Part shown: positions 1 to 6,238 of the stretch, piece by piece
Layout of the letters: every line of letters starts with the position of its first letter
How positions within the stretch are numbered: position 1 is the stretch's first letter
From: Nanobdellota archaeon
Lineage (GTDB): Archaea; Nanobdellota; Nanobdellia; SCGC-AAA011-G17; ARS1403
Assembly (NCBI GenBank): GCA_002688395.1
Contig: NZCU01000017.1
Location: forward strand, 1-10,270
Direction of reading: 5' to 3'
Length of the DNA: 10,270 nt
Translations under genes and position numbers: made by a program
Notes under the pieces: generated by a model
Told to the model about the DNA's origin: nothing
Database searches by the model: none
The model's input: only the letters and a program-made list of their open reading frames with translations

Positions 1-2
1 CA

Positions 3-136
3 ATAGCAAATCCAATTATAAAAGCTGAAAGAGAATGGAGAAGTAAACTTTGGATGGGAAAAGTAAACCTTTTAGTGAAAAAGAAGTAAAAGAAGGTTTG
101 GAAAGAAATGATTATATAATTTTCAAAAAAAAATGA
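3..136 (+). other. possible 3' end of an upstream gene, frame unclear
   Basis: Two overlapping open stretches run in from the left edge. One is open from base 3 to a TAA at 87-89. The other opens after a TAA at 44-46 and ends at TGA 134-136 with a plausible charged C-terminus (ending RNDYIIFKKK). Neither can be assigned. A single indel between about 45 and 65 would join them, so this may be a frameshifted tail of one upstream gene. No family recognised. Confidence 0.3.
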
Positions 137-138
137 TC

Positions 139-146
139 TTATAAAT
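139..146 (+). promoter_or_regulatory. archaeal TATA box (box A)
   Basis: TTATAAAT lies about 25 bases upstream of the ATG at 167, the usual spacing from an archaeal TATA box to the transcription start. Transcription would therefore begin at or next to the ATG. This fits the absence of a Shine-Dalgarno sequence before this gene and suggests a leaderless mRNA. Confidence 0.55.
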
Positions 147-166
147 GTTTTTGACTTTGTTTTATT

Positions 167-643
167 ATGGGAAGCATTCAAACAAAAGAAAGTATGAAGA
201 GTATACTTAAGATTTTAAGAAAGGAAGCTCCAATTATAAAAGTCGTAACAACAAACGGTGCTTTTGACATTTTACATTCAGGACATGTTTTTTCTCTAAA
301 AAAAGCTAAGTCTTATGGAGATATTTTAATTGTTTGTTTAAATTCCGATTCATCAATTAAAAAATATAAATCTCTTAATAGGCCCATTATTCCACAGAAA
401 GACAGAGCTGAACTATTGGTGGCATTAGAAATAGTAGATTATGTTGTAATATTCAATGAAACAGATCCAAGAGAAATTTTAAAAATTATTAAACCCAATT
501 TTCATGTAAAATCTAAGTCTGGATTTAAAGGGATAGAGAAAGATGTTGTTGAAAAAAATGGTGGAAAAATAGTATTAATTGATGACACAAAAGAAGGGTA
601 TTCAACAACAAAAATTATTGAAAAAATAAAATTAACGAATTAA
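167..643 (+). CDS. RfaE2/HldE C-terminal-like nucleotidyltransferase (cytidylyltransferase family)
   Basis: The family transfers a nucleotidyl group from CTP or ATP to a phosphorylated sugar or alcohol, for example heptose-1-phosphate adenylyltransferase or glycerol-3-phosphate cytidylyltransferase. Visible signatures: NGAFDILHSGH at residues 30-40 with the catalytic HxGH (H37, H40), a CLNSD strand ending at D61, NRP at 71-73, DR at 79-80, and GYSTTKII near 144-151, the place of the STT motif in RfaE2 proteins. At 158 residues it is a complete single domain with about 25 extra N-terminal residues. The start is supported by the upstream TATA box at leaderless spacing. It converges on the Nudix gene with only 19 bases between stop codons. 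The substrate cannot be read from sequence; archaeal relatives make various activated polyols and also FAD (RibL). Family call firm, substrate open. Confidence 0.85.
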   Translation: MGSIQTKESMKSILKILRKEAPIIKVVTTNGAFDILHSGHVFSLKKAKSYGDILIVCLNSDSSIKKYKSLNRPIIPQKDRAELLVALEIVDYVVIFNETDPREILKIIKPNFHVKSKSGFKGIEKDVVEKNGGKIVLIDDTKEGYSTTKIIEKIKLTN

Positions 644-662
644 ATTTCGAATTTGCAATTTA

Positions 663-1136
663 TTAAGTTTTATTATCGGAACTACAAAAAATTGATTTAA
701 GGTTCAATATAAAACCCATAGAATCAAACATATCTTCTGGCAAATTTTCTATGTTAAACCATGAATATTCATCAGACTCTGAATTAATCTTAATTATTTC
801 ATTTTCTTCAATTGAGGTTCCATAAAAGAAATGTATTGGATGCCAATTTTTTCTTGCATGGGGGACTTCTTTAATATGTAATAAGGATAGACTTTCTTCA
901 TTAAATTTAATCCCTATCTCTTCAAATGCTTCTCTGATAATTGCTTCAGATGAAGATTCTCCAGGATCAATTTTCCCTCCAATATTTCCCCACGATGTTT
1001 TCCATAGATTTCTTTTCTTTGCGTTACGCTTCAACATTAAAATTTTGGAATTATCTTTATTAAATATAATAAGGAAGACTGCTCTACCCCTATCGGGAAT
1101 TTTTTCCAAAGTTTCTATATCCGATTTTAATGCCAT
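663..1136 (-). CDS. Nudix family hydrolase
   Basis: Nudix proteins hydrolyse nucleoside diphosphates linked to another group, including oxidised dNTPs, sugar nucleotides and dinucleotides. The box GX5EX7REUXEEXGU is complete: G54, E60, R68-E69, E72-E73, G75, so the metal-binding glutamates are intact. Residues 14-50 give the usual strand start (RAVFLIIFNKDNSKILMLKR), and the WGNIGGKIDPGE lead-in is typical of MutT-like members. Length (157 residues) is normal for one Nudix domain. It is the last gene of the minus-strand operon, and its start overlaps the end of the previous gene by 10 bases, implying coupled translation. Substrate unknown; neighbours with kinase, methyltransferase and nucleotidyltransferase folds make a nucleotide or sugar nucleotide likely, but that is inference. 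Confidence 0.9.
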   Translation of the reverse strand: MALKSDIETLEKIPDRGRAVFLIIFNKDNSKILMLKRNAKKRNLWKTSWGNIGGKIDPGESSSEAIIREAFEEIGIKFNEESLSLLHIKEVPHARKNWHPIHFFYGTSIEENEIIKINSESDEYSWFNIENLPEDMFDSMGFILNLKSIFCSSDNKT

Positions 1137-1528
1137 ATTATTTTTGATAAATCCTCTAAATGTTTTCTTTGTAGAACTTTATTTTCTTCAAGTTCTATTC
1201 CAAGTTTTTTGAGTCCATTAAATATAATAATCTTGTAGTGGTCATATCTTGCCATTGGAACATATCTATTTTTACTTCTGTTTTTAATTATGAATTTACC
1301 AGAGTATTCTTTACCCAAGGCCTTTTCAAGTAAGCAAAATTCTTTAATTAATGAGGAAACTTTAAGTCCGTTTTTATCAATATTTTCAATTATGAATTTT
1401 AAGTAAATCCGAATCCTATCTGTCTCAGGTATTTCGCTAATTTCTAAGGTTTTTAAATTTAGAATTTTCTTTAGGATTCCTATCTTTCCTTTTTCTATAA
1501 TTTTTTGATACTTGTTAATTTTTGCCAT
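1127..1528 (-). CDS. hypothetical protein, 133 residues
   Basis: I do not recognise this protein. It is basic and rich in Lys, Ile and Leu, with predicted helices such as IRIYLKFIIENI and SLIKEFCLLEKAL, and a more polar stretch (NRSKNRYVPMARYDHYK, about residues 82-98). There is no signal peptide, membrane segment or metal motif. It is probably real: it lies five bases after the 49-residue gene and overlaps the Nudix start by 10 bases, all on one strand, and its codon use matches its AT-rich neighbours. The ATG at 1528 has no clear Shine-Dalgarno sequence and probably depends on coupling. A nucleic-acid-binding or structural helical protein is possible but unsupported. Confidence 0.65.
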   Translation of the reverse strand: MAKINKYQKIIEKGKIGILKKILNLKTLEISEIPETDRIRIYLKFIIENIDKNGLKVSSLIKEFCLLEKALGKEYSGKFIIKNRSKNRYVPMARYDHYKIIIFNGLKKLGIELEENKVLQRKHLEDLSKIIWH

Positions 1529-1533
1529 TTTAA

Positions 1534-1683
1534 TTATCTTTTATAATTAACTCCGTAAAGAGTGTTTTTAAAATTATCTAGACTTATTTTCCTTCGATTG
1601 CCATGTTCAATCTTATTAAAAAAAGTTTCCCGCATTTTAGTAAGGGACTCCTCCATGTCTTTAATTAGGTTATCTTTACTCAT
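1534..1683 (-). CDS. small hypothetical protein, 49 residues
   Basis: A short gene filling the gap between the methyltransferase and the 133-residue gene. Its ATG overlaps the methyltransferase stop as ATGA (4 bases), and its TAA lies five bases before the next start. The protein begins MSKDNLIKDMEESLTKMRE and ends YGVNYKR. The first half is an amphipathic helix with possible coiled-coil character and the second half is basic. Its position, exact overlap and helical composition support a real small gene rather than spacer. Function unknown; a small partner of the flanking methyltransferase is possible, though nothing in the sequence shows it. Confidence 0.55.
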   Translation of the reverse strand: MSKDNLIKDMEESLTKMRETFFNKIEHGNRRKISLDNFKNTLYGVNYKR

Positions 1684-2327
1684 TTTTTCTCTAAGATATA
1701 AAACCGATAGTATGGATCTTCAGGCATCCCATATTCTGATTTTATATCGAAATATTTTCTTAAATGTTTATGTATCAATTTTTTTGAATAGTTTGCTTTT
1801 CCAATTTCCCAATAATGGCCTAAATAAAATTTGTGCTTAATTGGCCGTGGTATTGTTAAATTTAATTTTAGATTAAAATTTTTTAATACAGAAATATTTC
1901 CCCTAATATGGATAGCTGCATGGGGTAAGGATAAAATTACATATTTTTTCGATACATCTCTTATTTGTTTTAAACATAAATCAAATTTCTCAAAAGGAAG
2001 ATGTTCAAGAACTTGTGAACAAAGAACTACATCAAATGAATTAGTCTTAAAGTGATTAGATAAATTTTCTACAGAACCAACTACATTTGGAGACAAATTT
2101 GAATTGATATCAAATTTCTTAATATTAACATATTTAGAAAGGTAGTCGGAAACAACTTTATTCCCTATTCCTATTTCCAACACTTTTTTTGGAGATAATT
2201 TTAATACTTGATCAATTTGATGATGGTACTGAATCCACCTTATTTTTTTATCATAATTGTTATGATACGAATAATTTTTTTTAGACTCATCATAAAAACC
2301 TTTTTTACTAACGGGTGTCTGTGCCAT
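1680..2327 (-). CDS. class I SAM-dependent methyltransferase
   Basis: Rossmann-fold methyltransferase of the Methyltransf_11 type, transferring a methyl group from S-adenosylmethionine. Motif I is KKVLEIGIGNK (residues 47-57, glycine loop G53-G55). An acidic residue ends the next strand (KKFDIN, D73). Motif IV is FDVVLCSQVLEHLPF (98-112), very typical of the family, followed by the helix and strand KKYVILSLPHA. 215 residues is a normal single-domain length. The ATG overlaps the kinase stop by one base (TAATG) and its own stop overlaps the next gene by four, so it sits mid-operon. The C-terminal part (PRPIKHKFYLGHYWEIG) resembles substrate-binding segments of small-molecule or lipid/sugar methyltransferases. 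Substrate unknown. Confidence 0.85.
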   Translation of the reverse strand: MAQTPVSKKGFYDESKKNYSYHNNYDKKIRWIQYHHQIDQVLKLSPKKVLEIGIGNKVVSDYLSKYVNIKKFDINSNLSPNVVGSVENLSNHFKTNSFDVVLCSQVLEHLPFEKFDLCLKQIRDVSKKYVILSLPHAAIHIRGNISVLKNFNLKLNLTIPRPIKHKFYLGHYWEIGKANYSKKLIHKHLRKYFDIKSEYGMPEDPYYRFYILEKK

Positions 2328-2841
2328 TATCTAAATATTTCAAGGAGCTCATTTCTAGCTACTTTTAAATCTCCATTTTTAATTGTATATCCTTCTGCAC
2401 CCGTTAATTCTAAATAGTGAAAATAATTTTCCCTATTTTCATGGATATCTCGTAATATTTGTTGATAATCGAAACTACGTATTCTACTATCCCTAACTCT
2501 TCTTTCTAGAATTTCTTTGGGATCTCCATCTAACAATACAAAAATCTTTTTAGGAATCTCCCTTAATCTAATAAGTTCTTTATCTTCTAATCCTTGATAA
2601 AAAATATCGTGCCCGGTTTTCTCATTAATTGCAGCATAATGACTATCAATAAAGACGCTTTCATAATTTATAATCTCTTTGTATATTGCTTCTGAAATTT
2701 CTTTTAAACTTCTTCCAGATAATTCACGTGCTATACTTCCGGTGTGAATCCTAGTTCTATTACTTAATAATTCTGGAGTAACCAAGGTAGTCTTTCCTAC
2801 TCCGCTACAACCTCTTTTTTTAATTCCAATATATCACCCAT
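2327..2841 (-). CDS. AdkA-like P-loop nucleotide kinase, apparent frameshift near the N-terminus
   Basis: The body resembles archaeal adenylate-kinase-type (AdkA/AAA_17) P-loop kinases: a conserved VFIDSHYA strand, KKIFVLLDGDPKEILERR with the paired arginines of the lid, and an RD...R basic stretch, ending in LTGAEGYTIKNGD. The frame open from the TTG at 2785 lacks the P-loop, but extending it upstream gives GCSGVGKTT, a perfect Walker A. That frame has no ATG, GTG or TTG before its upstream TGA (2836-2834). The only good start, the ATG at 2841 (preceded directly by GGTGAT), is in another frame and stops after 14 codons. One extra A in the A7 tract at about 2816-2822 would join them as MGDILELKKRGCSGVGKTT. 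So this is a sequencing error, a programmed slip or a recent lesion. It is the first gene of the five-gene minus-strand operon. Confidence 0.7.
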
Positions 2842-2880
2842 ATCACCTTTTAATCTTATGTCTTAATATAGTTAAAGTTC

Positions 2881-2890
2881 TATTTAAATA
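2881..2890 (-). promoter_or_regulatory. archaeal TATA box for the kinase operon
   Basis: On the minus strand TATTTAAATA, a good box A, lies 40 bases upstream of the ATG at 2841. A start about 25 bases downstream gives a short leader that includes the GGTGAT ribosome-binding element at 2847-2842. It is the only strong TATA motif I see ahead of this operon. Confidence 0.45.
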
Positions 2891-3022
2891 TTACCTAAAT
2901 TTTAATTTCTCCTTAAAATCTTCTATATCTCCAAATTCAAAAACTTCATCAGCAATCCCCTTTCATATCCAAATATCTTATCATATTTCTTACGTTCTAT
3001 AAACTCCAATAATTTTCATCAT
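2891..3022 (-). pseudogene. remnant of a small gene, two frameshifts
   Basis: Reading leftwards, three protein-like segments follow each other in different frames: MMKIIGVYR (from ATG 3022), RKKYDKIFGYE, and KGIADEVFEFGDIEDFKEKLKFR ending at TAA 2893-2891. Each looks coding (acidic/basic helix pattern, natural C-terminus) and each junction needs a one-base shift. I read this as one decayed gene of about 43 residues lying between the DGR template and the kinase operon promoter. No family recognised. Sequencing errors are an alternative explanation, as with the kinase next door. Confidence 0.4.
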
Positions 3023-3052
3023 AGTAAGGAATATCTTAATTAAAACCAATGT

Positions 3053-3064
3053 AAAAAACAAAAA
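3053..3064 (-). terminator. T-rich archaeal-type terminator after the template repeat
   Basis: On the minus strand the RNA would read TTTTTGTTTTTT about 25 bases past the end of the template homology. Archaeal RNA polymerase terminates at such T-runs without needing a hairpin. It marks a plausible 3' end for the template RNA. Confidence 0.4.
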
Positions 3065-3345
3065 GCGTCTCAGCCTATTTAACTTGACTATTCCGACAAA
3101 CCTCCCATTGTTGTCAAGGTCATTGTTGCCATTAAGACCGTTGTAATCGTTGTTGAGGAAGAGCAAACGGCCCCCAAAAGTAGCCCTTAACACTTTTCCT
3201 GAAAACCACCACTGCTCCACAACATTAGGTGTTGCAGTTGAATTTTATAACAGCAAAGCTGTCACAGTGAAAGGGCGTGTAGTTCCAAGCCACTCCATTT
3301 TTCATCCAAACTTCATTTTCATCTGAAGATGGAACAGCTGAGACA
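3060..3345 (-). ncRNA. putative DGR template RNA
   Basis: A DGR needs a non-coding RNA carrying the template repeat plus flanking sequence that primes reverse transcription. Likely limits here come from three signals: a TATA-like CTTTTATAGG at 3373-3364, a T-run terminator at 3064-3053, and a pair of complementary eight-base segments, GTCTCAGC (3344-3337) and GCTGAGAC (3074-3067), which could pair and close the RNA into a loop with the template inside. Limits are inferred. Transcription by read-through from the target B operon is equally possible, because TR lies only about 210 bases past the target B stop. Confidence 0.45.
3088..3173 (-). repeat. DGR template repeat (TR)
   Basis: Eighty-six bases that match the 3' ends of both target genes. 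On the minus strand it reads GGGCCGTTTGCTCTTCCTC, then a run of AAC, AAT, GAT, GAC and TAC codons, then GGGAGGTTTGTCGGAATAG. It has 24 adenines, and nearly all differences from the variable repeats fall on them. Every adenine-bearing codon in the core is of the form AAY, GAY or TAY, so substitution of A can never create a stop codon. The adenine-free ends act as anchors; the GTCGGAATAG end corresponds to GTCGGGGTAG in both targets and is the expected IMH*/IMH pair. A 76-codon frame spans it, but this is the template itself, not a gene. Confidence 0.93.
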
Positions 3346-3350
3346 ATTTT
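3225..3350 (-). other. 41-codon open stretch with no start codon
   Basis: Between target B and the template, one minus-strand frame is open from just after a TGA (3353-3351) to a TAA (3227-3225). It reads protein-like (VSAVPSSDENEVWMKNGV, then AWNYTPFHCDSFAVIKF) with aromatic and Cys/His residues unusual for random AT-rich DNA. There is no start codon before the internal Met. It may be a remnant of an older target or accessory gene, or simply the 5' part of the template RNA. No recognisable accessory (Avd) gene is present in this gap. Confidence 0.25.
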
Positions 3351-3363
3351 TCAAATACCGATT

Positions 3364-3373
3364 CCTATAAAAG
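3364..3373 (-). promoter_or_regulatory. TATA-like box, possible template RNA promoter
   Basis: On the minus strand CTTTTATAGG lies 11 bases past the target B stop codon. A start about 25 bases downstream, near 3340, would fall at the complementary segment that could close the template RNA. It is a weak match and such motifs are common in AT-rich DNA. Confidence 0.25.
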
Positions 3374-3383
3374 TTTTTCGGGA

Positions 3384-4280
3384 CTATTCGCGAGCGCTTC
3401 GCGCCTCCGGCGCTACCCCGACAAACCTCCCAACGTTGCCAAGGACACTGACGCCATAAAGACCGCCGCAACCGTCGACGTTGAGGAAGAGCAAACGGCC
3501 CTGGGGTACAGAAGCATCTCTGTCTCTTCCATAAACGTGCCAATTACCTACCTTCCCCCCACTTTTTGCTTTTTCATAATATGCTTCAAGGTTTTCCATT
3601 CCTCCATTCCTCACAATAACTAATGGGTTTTCTAAAAATTCCTTTTTCTTATGCCGTCCAGATTCAGTTTCTTTAGCTTTTTCATAAGGCATAACAACTC
3701 CAAATTTATGAGGTAAATCAGAAATTCCTCTTTCAATATCTTCATAAGGATAAAGATTTAATGAACTTCCATCTGGTAATCTTCCATCTAATAATCCATC
3801 AAACTCATCATCTATATACCTTGCACTATTACCTACAAGTCCTTCGTTATAGGCTTGTCTAATTCTGTCTGGAGTTAAAATTCCTCCACCATTAACAGCA
3901 ACCACAACAGGTTTATTTTTTGTATAGAACTTTCCTTCTTTATCAACACCAATATTTTCCTCAGTATGTACAGTGTGCCATTTTTTCCAAAATTCATGGC
4001 TCTTATCAGCTTTAACTTTAGCAGCTATTAGCTCGGGCATTGTAAAAACTATGCCTTCATCACCAGCATAGTTCAGTGCCTCTTCAAGAGCAATAGGAAG
4101 ACCAACATATTTTTCACCATCTCTTTCATTACTATAGAAAGTCTTTCCTCTTAAAATATCGTCTAGACTATAATCTCTAGTATCTAAAGCAGGTTGTAAA
4201 GGTTCTGGTTGAGCCGGAATTTCCTGTCCTGGAGTCCATTCTAAATGCTTAATCAGTTCATAAGGAATTATTCTTGTCAT
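3384..4280 (-). CDS. DGR-diversified target protein B
   Basis: A 298-residue paralogue of target A: both begin MTRIIPYELIKHLEWTPGQ and share NGGGILTPDRIRQAY-type (centre) and HKKxxFxxNPLV blocks. The variable patch is residues about 267-283 (V268, G270, C271, Y275, V277, S278, V279, G281 and V283 sit at template adenines), flanked by QGRLLFLN and GRFVGVAPEARSARE. A diversified loop between conserved strands near the C-terminus, with GNWHVYG before it, suggests a C-type-lectin-like DGR domain; this fold is inferred, not proven. No signal peptide or membrane segment is seen, so it probably acts in the cytoplasm. The ATG overlaps the VWA stop as ATGA and has a strong GGAGGTG 11 bases upstream. 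The outer N-terminal linker (residues 20-60) differs most from target A. Ligand unknown. Confidence 0.88.
   Translation of the reverse strand: MTRIIPYELIKHLEWTPGQEIPAQPEPLQPALDTRDYSLDDILRGKTFYSNERDGEKYVGLPIALEEALNYAGDEGIVFTMPELIAAKVKADKSHEFWKKWHTVHTEENIGVDKEGKFYTKNKPVVVAVNGGGILTPDRIRQAYNEGLVGNSARYIDDEFDGLLDGRLPDGSSLNLYPYEDIERGISDLPHKFGVVMPYEKAKETESGRHKKKEFLENPLVIVRNGGMENLEAYYEKAKSGGKVGNWHVYGRDRDASVPQGRLLFLNVDGCGGLYGVSVLGNVGRFVGVAPEARSARE
3389..3413 (-). promoter_or_regulatory. GC-rich hairpin pair at the VR1 3' end (DGR target-site structure)
   Basis: Immediately past VR1 the coding strand can form GCGCC-GGA-GGCGC (3413-3401) and CGCGA-AGCGC-TCGCG (3403-3389); the two share three bases, so they are alternatives or stack as a cruciform. 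In the Bordetella phage DGR, a hairpin/cruciform just downstream of the variable repeat marks the homing site. The same bases encode the C-terminal APEARSARE. The template copy lacks this structure, as expected for a donor that must not be rewritten. Confidence 0.65.
3413..3501 (-). repeat. DGR variable repeat VR1 (in target B)
   Basis: Aligned with the template over its 86 bases, VR1 has 16 substitutions, every one at a template adenine (to G or T, none to C), and one extra codon. Examples: AAC to GTC, TAC to TGC, AAC to GGC, AAT to TAT, GAC to GTC. The extra codon lies in the AAC AAC run of the template (AAC GTC GAC in VR1), so VR1 was probably copied from a template with three AAC codons. 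Non-adenine bases are unchanged. Confidence 0.93.
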
Positions 4281-6232
4281 TTTGATAACAACACCTCCAA
4301 TCCTGCCTGAAGCATTTTATCTTTGTCATGAACCTGATGATAAACAATCTTTGGATCGTTTTTAACAGCTTGTCCTAAATCATAAGTTCCTCCGATTTCA
4401 AACAACACAACATCATTATTTGGATATTGAGCCAATTGCCTCATTTTCTGAGCCTCTCTTTCTGTTCTTCCAGAGATAACCAAGTTTCCATCTGTAACTG
4501 TAACATATGCTCTCTTGCTTCCATCAGTATAAGGAACAATATTAATATCTTCAACACTATAGCCATTCTCAGGTTTGAATAGAACTCTTAAAGCATCAGT
4601 GTCTCCTCTCCAGAATTCCTCTACAGGAATTTCCTCTGAACTTTTCTGTTTATCTGCAAAATTATGGATTCTGAGTTTAGGATGTTTTCCAACAGCTTTT
4701 CCACCTTGGTTTATAGCATCTGTAAAGCCGTATAAAACATGGCTTAACATATCCCATCTACTTCCATCATTAAATCCGAAATTTCCAGCATTTCCATACA
4801 TAGATCCTGAACTGTCTAAATAAAATTCAGTTAAATCAGGAACATCAATTTCTTGGTCAACATAAACTACATCTTTAATATCTTTTTCTTTCAGTTCATA
4901 TTCATTTAATCTGAATGTTCCATTTCCCAAATCTATCAGCCAAGGCAGTCTTGTTCTTCTTTGAAGTGTATCAATTCTTCCAAGGTTAATTTTGCTTAAT
5001 TCATCTCTAGTCAAAACTTTGCTGTTCTTTAAATCCCAGTATTCTCTTTTTCCAACAACCACACTTTCTCCAACCCGATTTCCACCAACAATTCTTACTC
5101 TTGGATGATTTCTTTTGTAGTATTCATGCATGGAAAATACATCTAAATTATTTAATTCCTGTTCAGATTTTTCATAATCTGTAACACTATTAGCTTCTCC
5201 ATCGCTAAATTGCTCTGATTCGCTTCCTTCTTCACCTGCTAAACCTTCAACAAATTCTGCCTGCTCTTCAGGAGTCATATCATCAAGCAAATCCTGTAAG
5301 ATACTTTGGGGAGATGTTCCACTTCCTTGTTCCTGCATATCTTTCCTTCCTTGTGGCATGTCTTTTTCAACATAAGGTCCAAGAACTTCCATAAATCTTT
5401 CAATTCCGTTATATCTGTCTTTTCCGGAAAAAACTTCTCTTAATTCAGTTATGTATTCCTGAACATGTTCTTGTGCTTCTTCAGAATCTCCTGAAAACAT
5501 TGATTTAGCTCTGTCTACCAAATTTTTATATTTAGGCAAGCGAGCAGGTTTTTTAACAACAGCAGATAATGCTCTTTCAGCAACTTCTACTCCTTTCTTT
5601 CCTGTTTTTTCTCCAAAAAATTCATGAGTACTTTCAGGACCATACAATACTCCATATAAAAATCTGGTTGCAGTATAAAAGTTTGTCTTTCCAGATTCAT
5701 CATGCATCTCCAAAACATCCCACACAGGAATTATATCCTCTTTAACATATCCCTGTCTTTGATTATCTACAGCAAATCTATTATCTAAAATAAAATCCTT
5801 AACCCCATTTTGAGAAGCATGAACTTTAACTACTTGATCTAAAGGAGTTAATTCTGGCTCTGCTTTAATTAATCCTCTCCTCATAGCCTGATGGATTTCT
5901 TTACTATCGTTTGGATCTCCTGAAACACTGAAAGGAGCTTCAATAGGATGATATAATTCGTGATGTAATAAATATCTTAAAGTATCTCTTGCTAATTCTT
6001 CTGGATTTCCATCCCAGTATTTAGTCACTATTGTCTCAAATTTTCTTTGTAATCCTTCATCATTTGCAATATTAGTATTAATTTTTCTCAAGTCAGTAGA
6101 AAAAGTCCAGTCTCTTCCGTTAGGTTTAATATCATGAACAACAACAGTATCACTACGTAAAGGAAAGTCTCTTTTAACATCTTCTCTCCATTCTTTTTCT
6201 GCCTCGTCCAATAATGAATGCATACTTTTCAT
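4277..6232 (-). CDS. HExxH metallopeptidase-like / VWA domain protein (DUF2201-like)
   Basis: 651 residues in two parts. The N-terminal part holds LLHHELYHP with an HExxH zinc-peptidase motif (H91, E92, H95), followed by KDFILDNRFAVDN (145-157), where related proteins carry a conserved N/D-rich helix. The middle (about 245-365) is acidic and low in complexity. The C-terminal part is a von Willebrand A domain with a complete MIDAS: D473-S-S475-G-S477 and TDG at 580-582. The layout recalls DUF2201 proteins (putative metallopeptidase plus VWA), which are usually encoded beside MoxR AAA+ ATPases, as here. Unusually, a DGR target lies on each side: it starts 6 bases after target A and overlaps target B by 4. 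MoxR-VWA pairs are known remodelling machines; the protease activity and this system's substrate are inferred. The start at 6232 has no clear Shine-Dalgarno sequence; M4 is an alternative. Confidence 0.85.
   Translation of the reverse strand: MKSMHSLLDEAEKEWREDVKRDFPLRSDTVVVHDIKPNGRDWTFSTDLRKINTNIANDEGLQRKFETIVTKYWDGNPEELARDTLRYLLHHELYHPIEAPFSVSGDPNDSKEIHQAMRRGLIKAEPELTPLDQVVKVHASQNGVKDFILDNRFAVDNQRQGYVKEDIIPVWDVLEMHDESGKTNFYTATRFLYGVLYGPESTHEFFGEKTGKKGVEVAERALSAVVKKPARLPKYKNLVDRAKSMFSGDSEEAQEHVQEYITELREVFSGKDRYNGIERFMEVLGPYVEKDMPQGRKDMQEQGSGTSPQSILQDLLDDMTPEEQAEFVEGLAGEEGSESEQFSDGEANSVTDYEKSEQELNNLDVFSMHEYYKRNHPRVRIVGGNRVGESVVVGKREYWDLKNSKVLTRDELSKINLGRIDTLQRRTRLPWLIDLGNGTFRLNEYELKEKDIKDVVYVDQEIDVPDLTEFYLDSSGSMYGNAGNFGFNDGSRWDMLSHVLYGFTDAINQGGKAVGKHPKLRIHNFADKQKSSEEIPVEEFWRGDTDALRVLFKPENGYSVEDINIVPYTDGSKRAYVTVTDGNLVISGRTEREAQKMRQLAQYPNNDVVLFEIGGTYDLGQAVKNDPKIVYHQVHDKDKMLQAGLEVLLSK
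4292..4298 (-). promoter_or_regulatory. strong ribosome binding site for target B
   Basis: GGAGGTG on the minus strand, inside the VWA coding region, 11 bases before the target B ATG. It matches the archaeal anti-Shine-Dalgarno sequence well and fixes the start at 4280 despite the overlap, suggesting target B is translated strongly and not only by coupling. Confidence 0.6.
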
Positions 6233-6238
6233 ATTAAT

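Noticed and set aside
1562..2417. Plus-strand frames at 1562-1840, 1831-2055 and 2208-2417
   Set aside because: Antisense to the methyltransferase operon, low-complexity hydrophobic products, no start signals.
2990..3220. 76-codon minus-strand frame spanning the template, with the GRLLFLN and GRFVG motifs
   Set aside because: It is the template repeat read in the target frame, with poor flanking sequence and no ribosome binding site; it is not a third target gene.
3389..3413. GC hairpins as an intrinsic transcription terminator of target B
   Set aside because: They lie inside the coding region, before the stop codon, have no T-run next to them and recur identically beside VR2; a DGR homing-site role fits better.
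3319..3543. 74-codon minus-strand frame rich in Arg and Cys
   Set aside because: Shadow of the GC-rich VR1 and hairpin region in another frame of target B.
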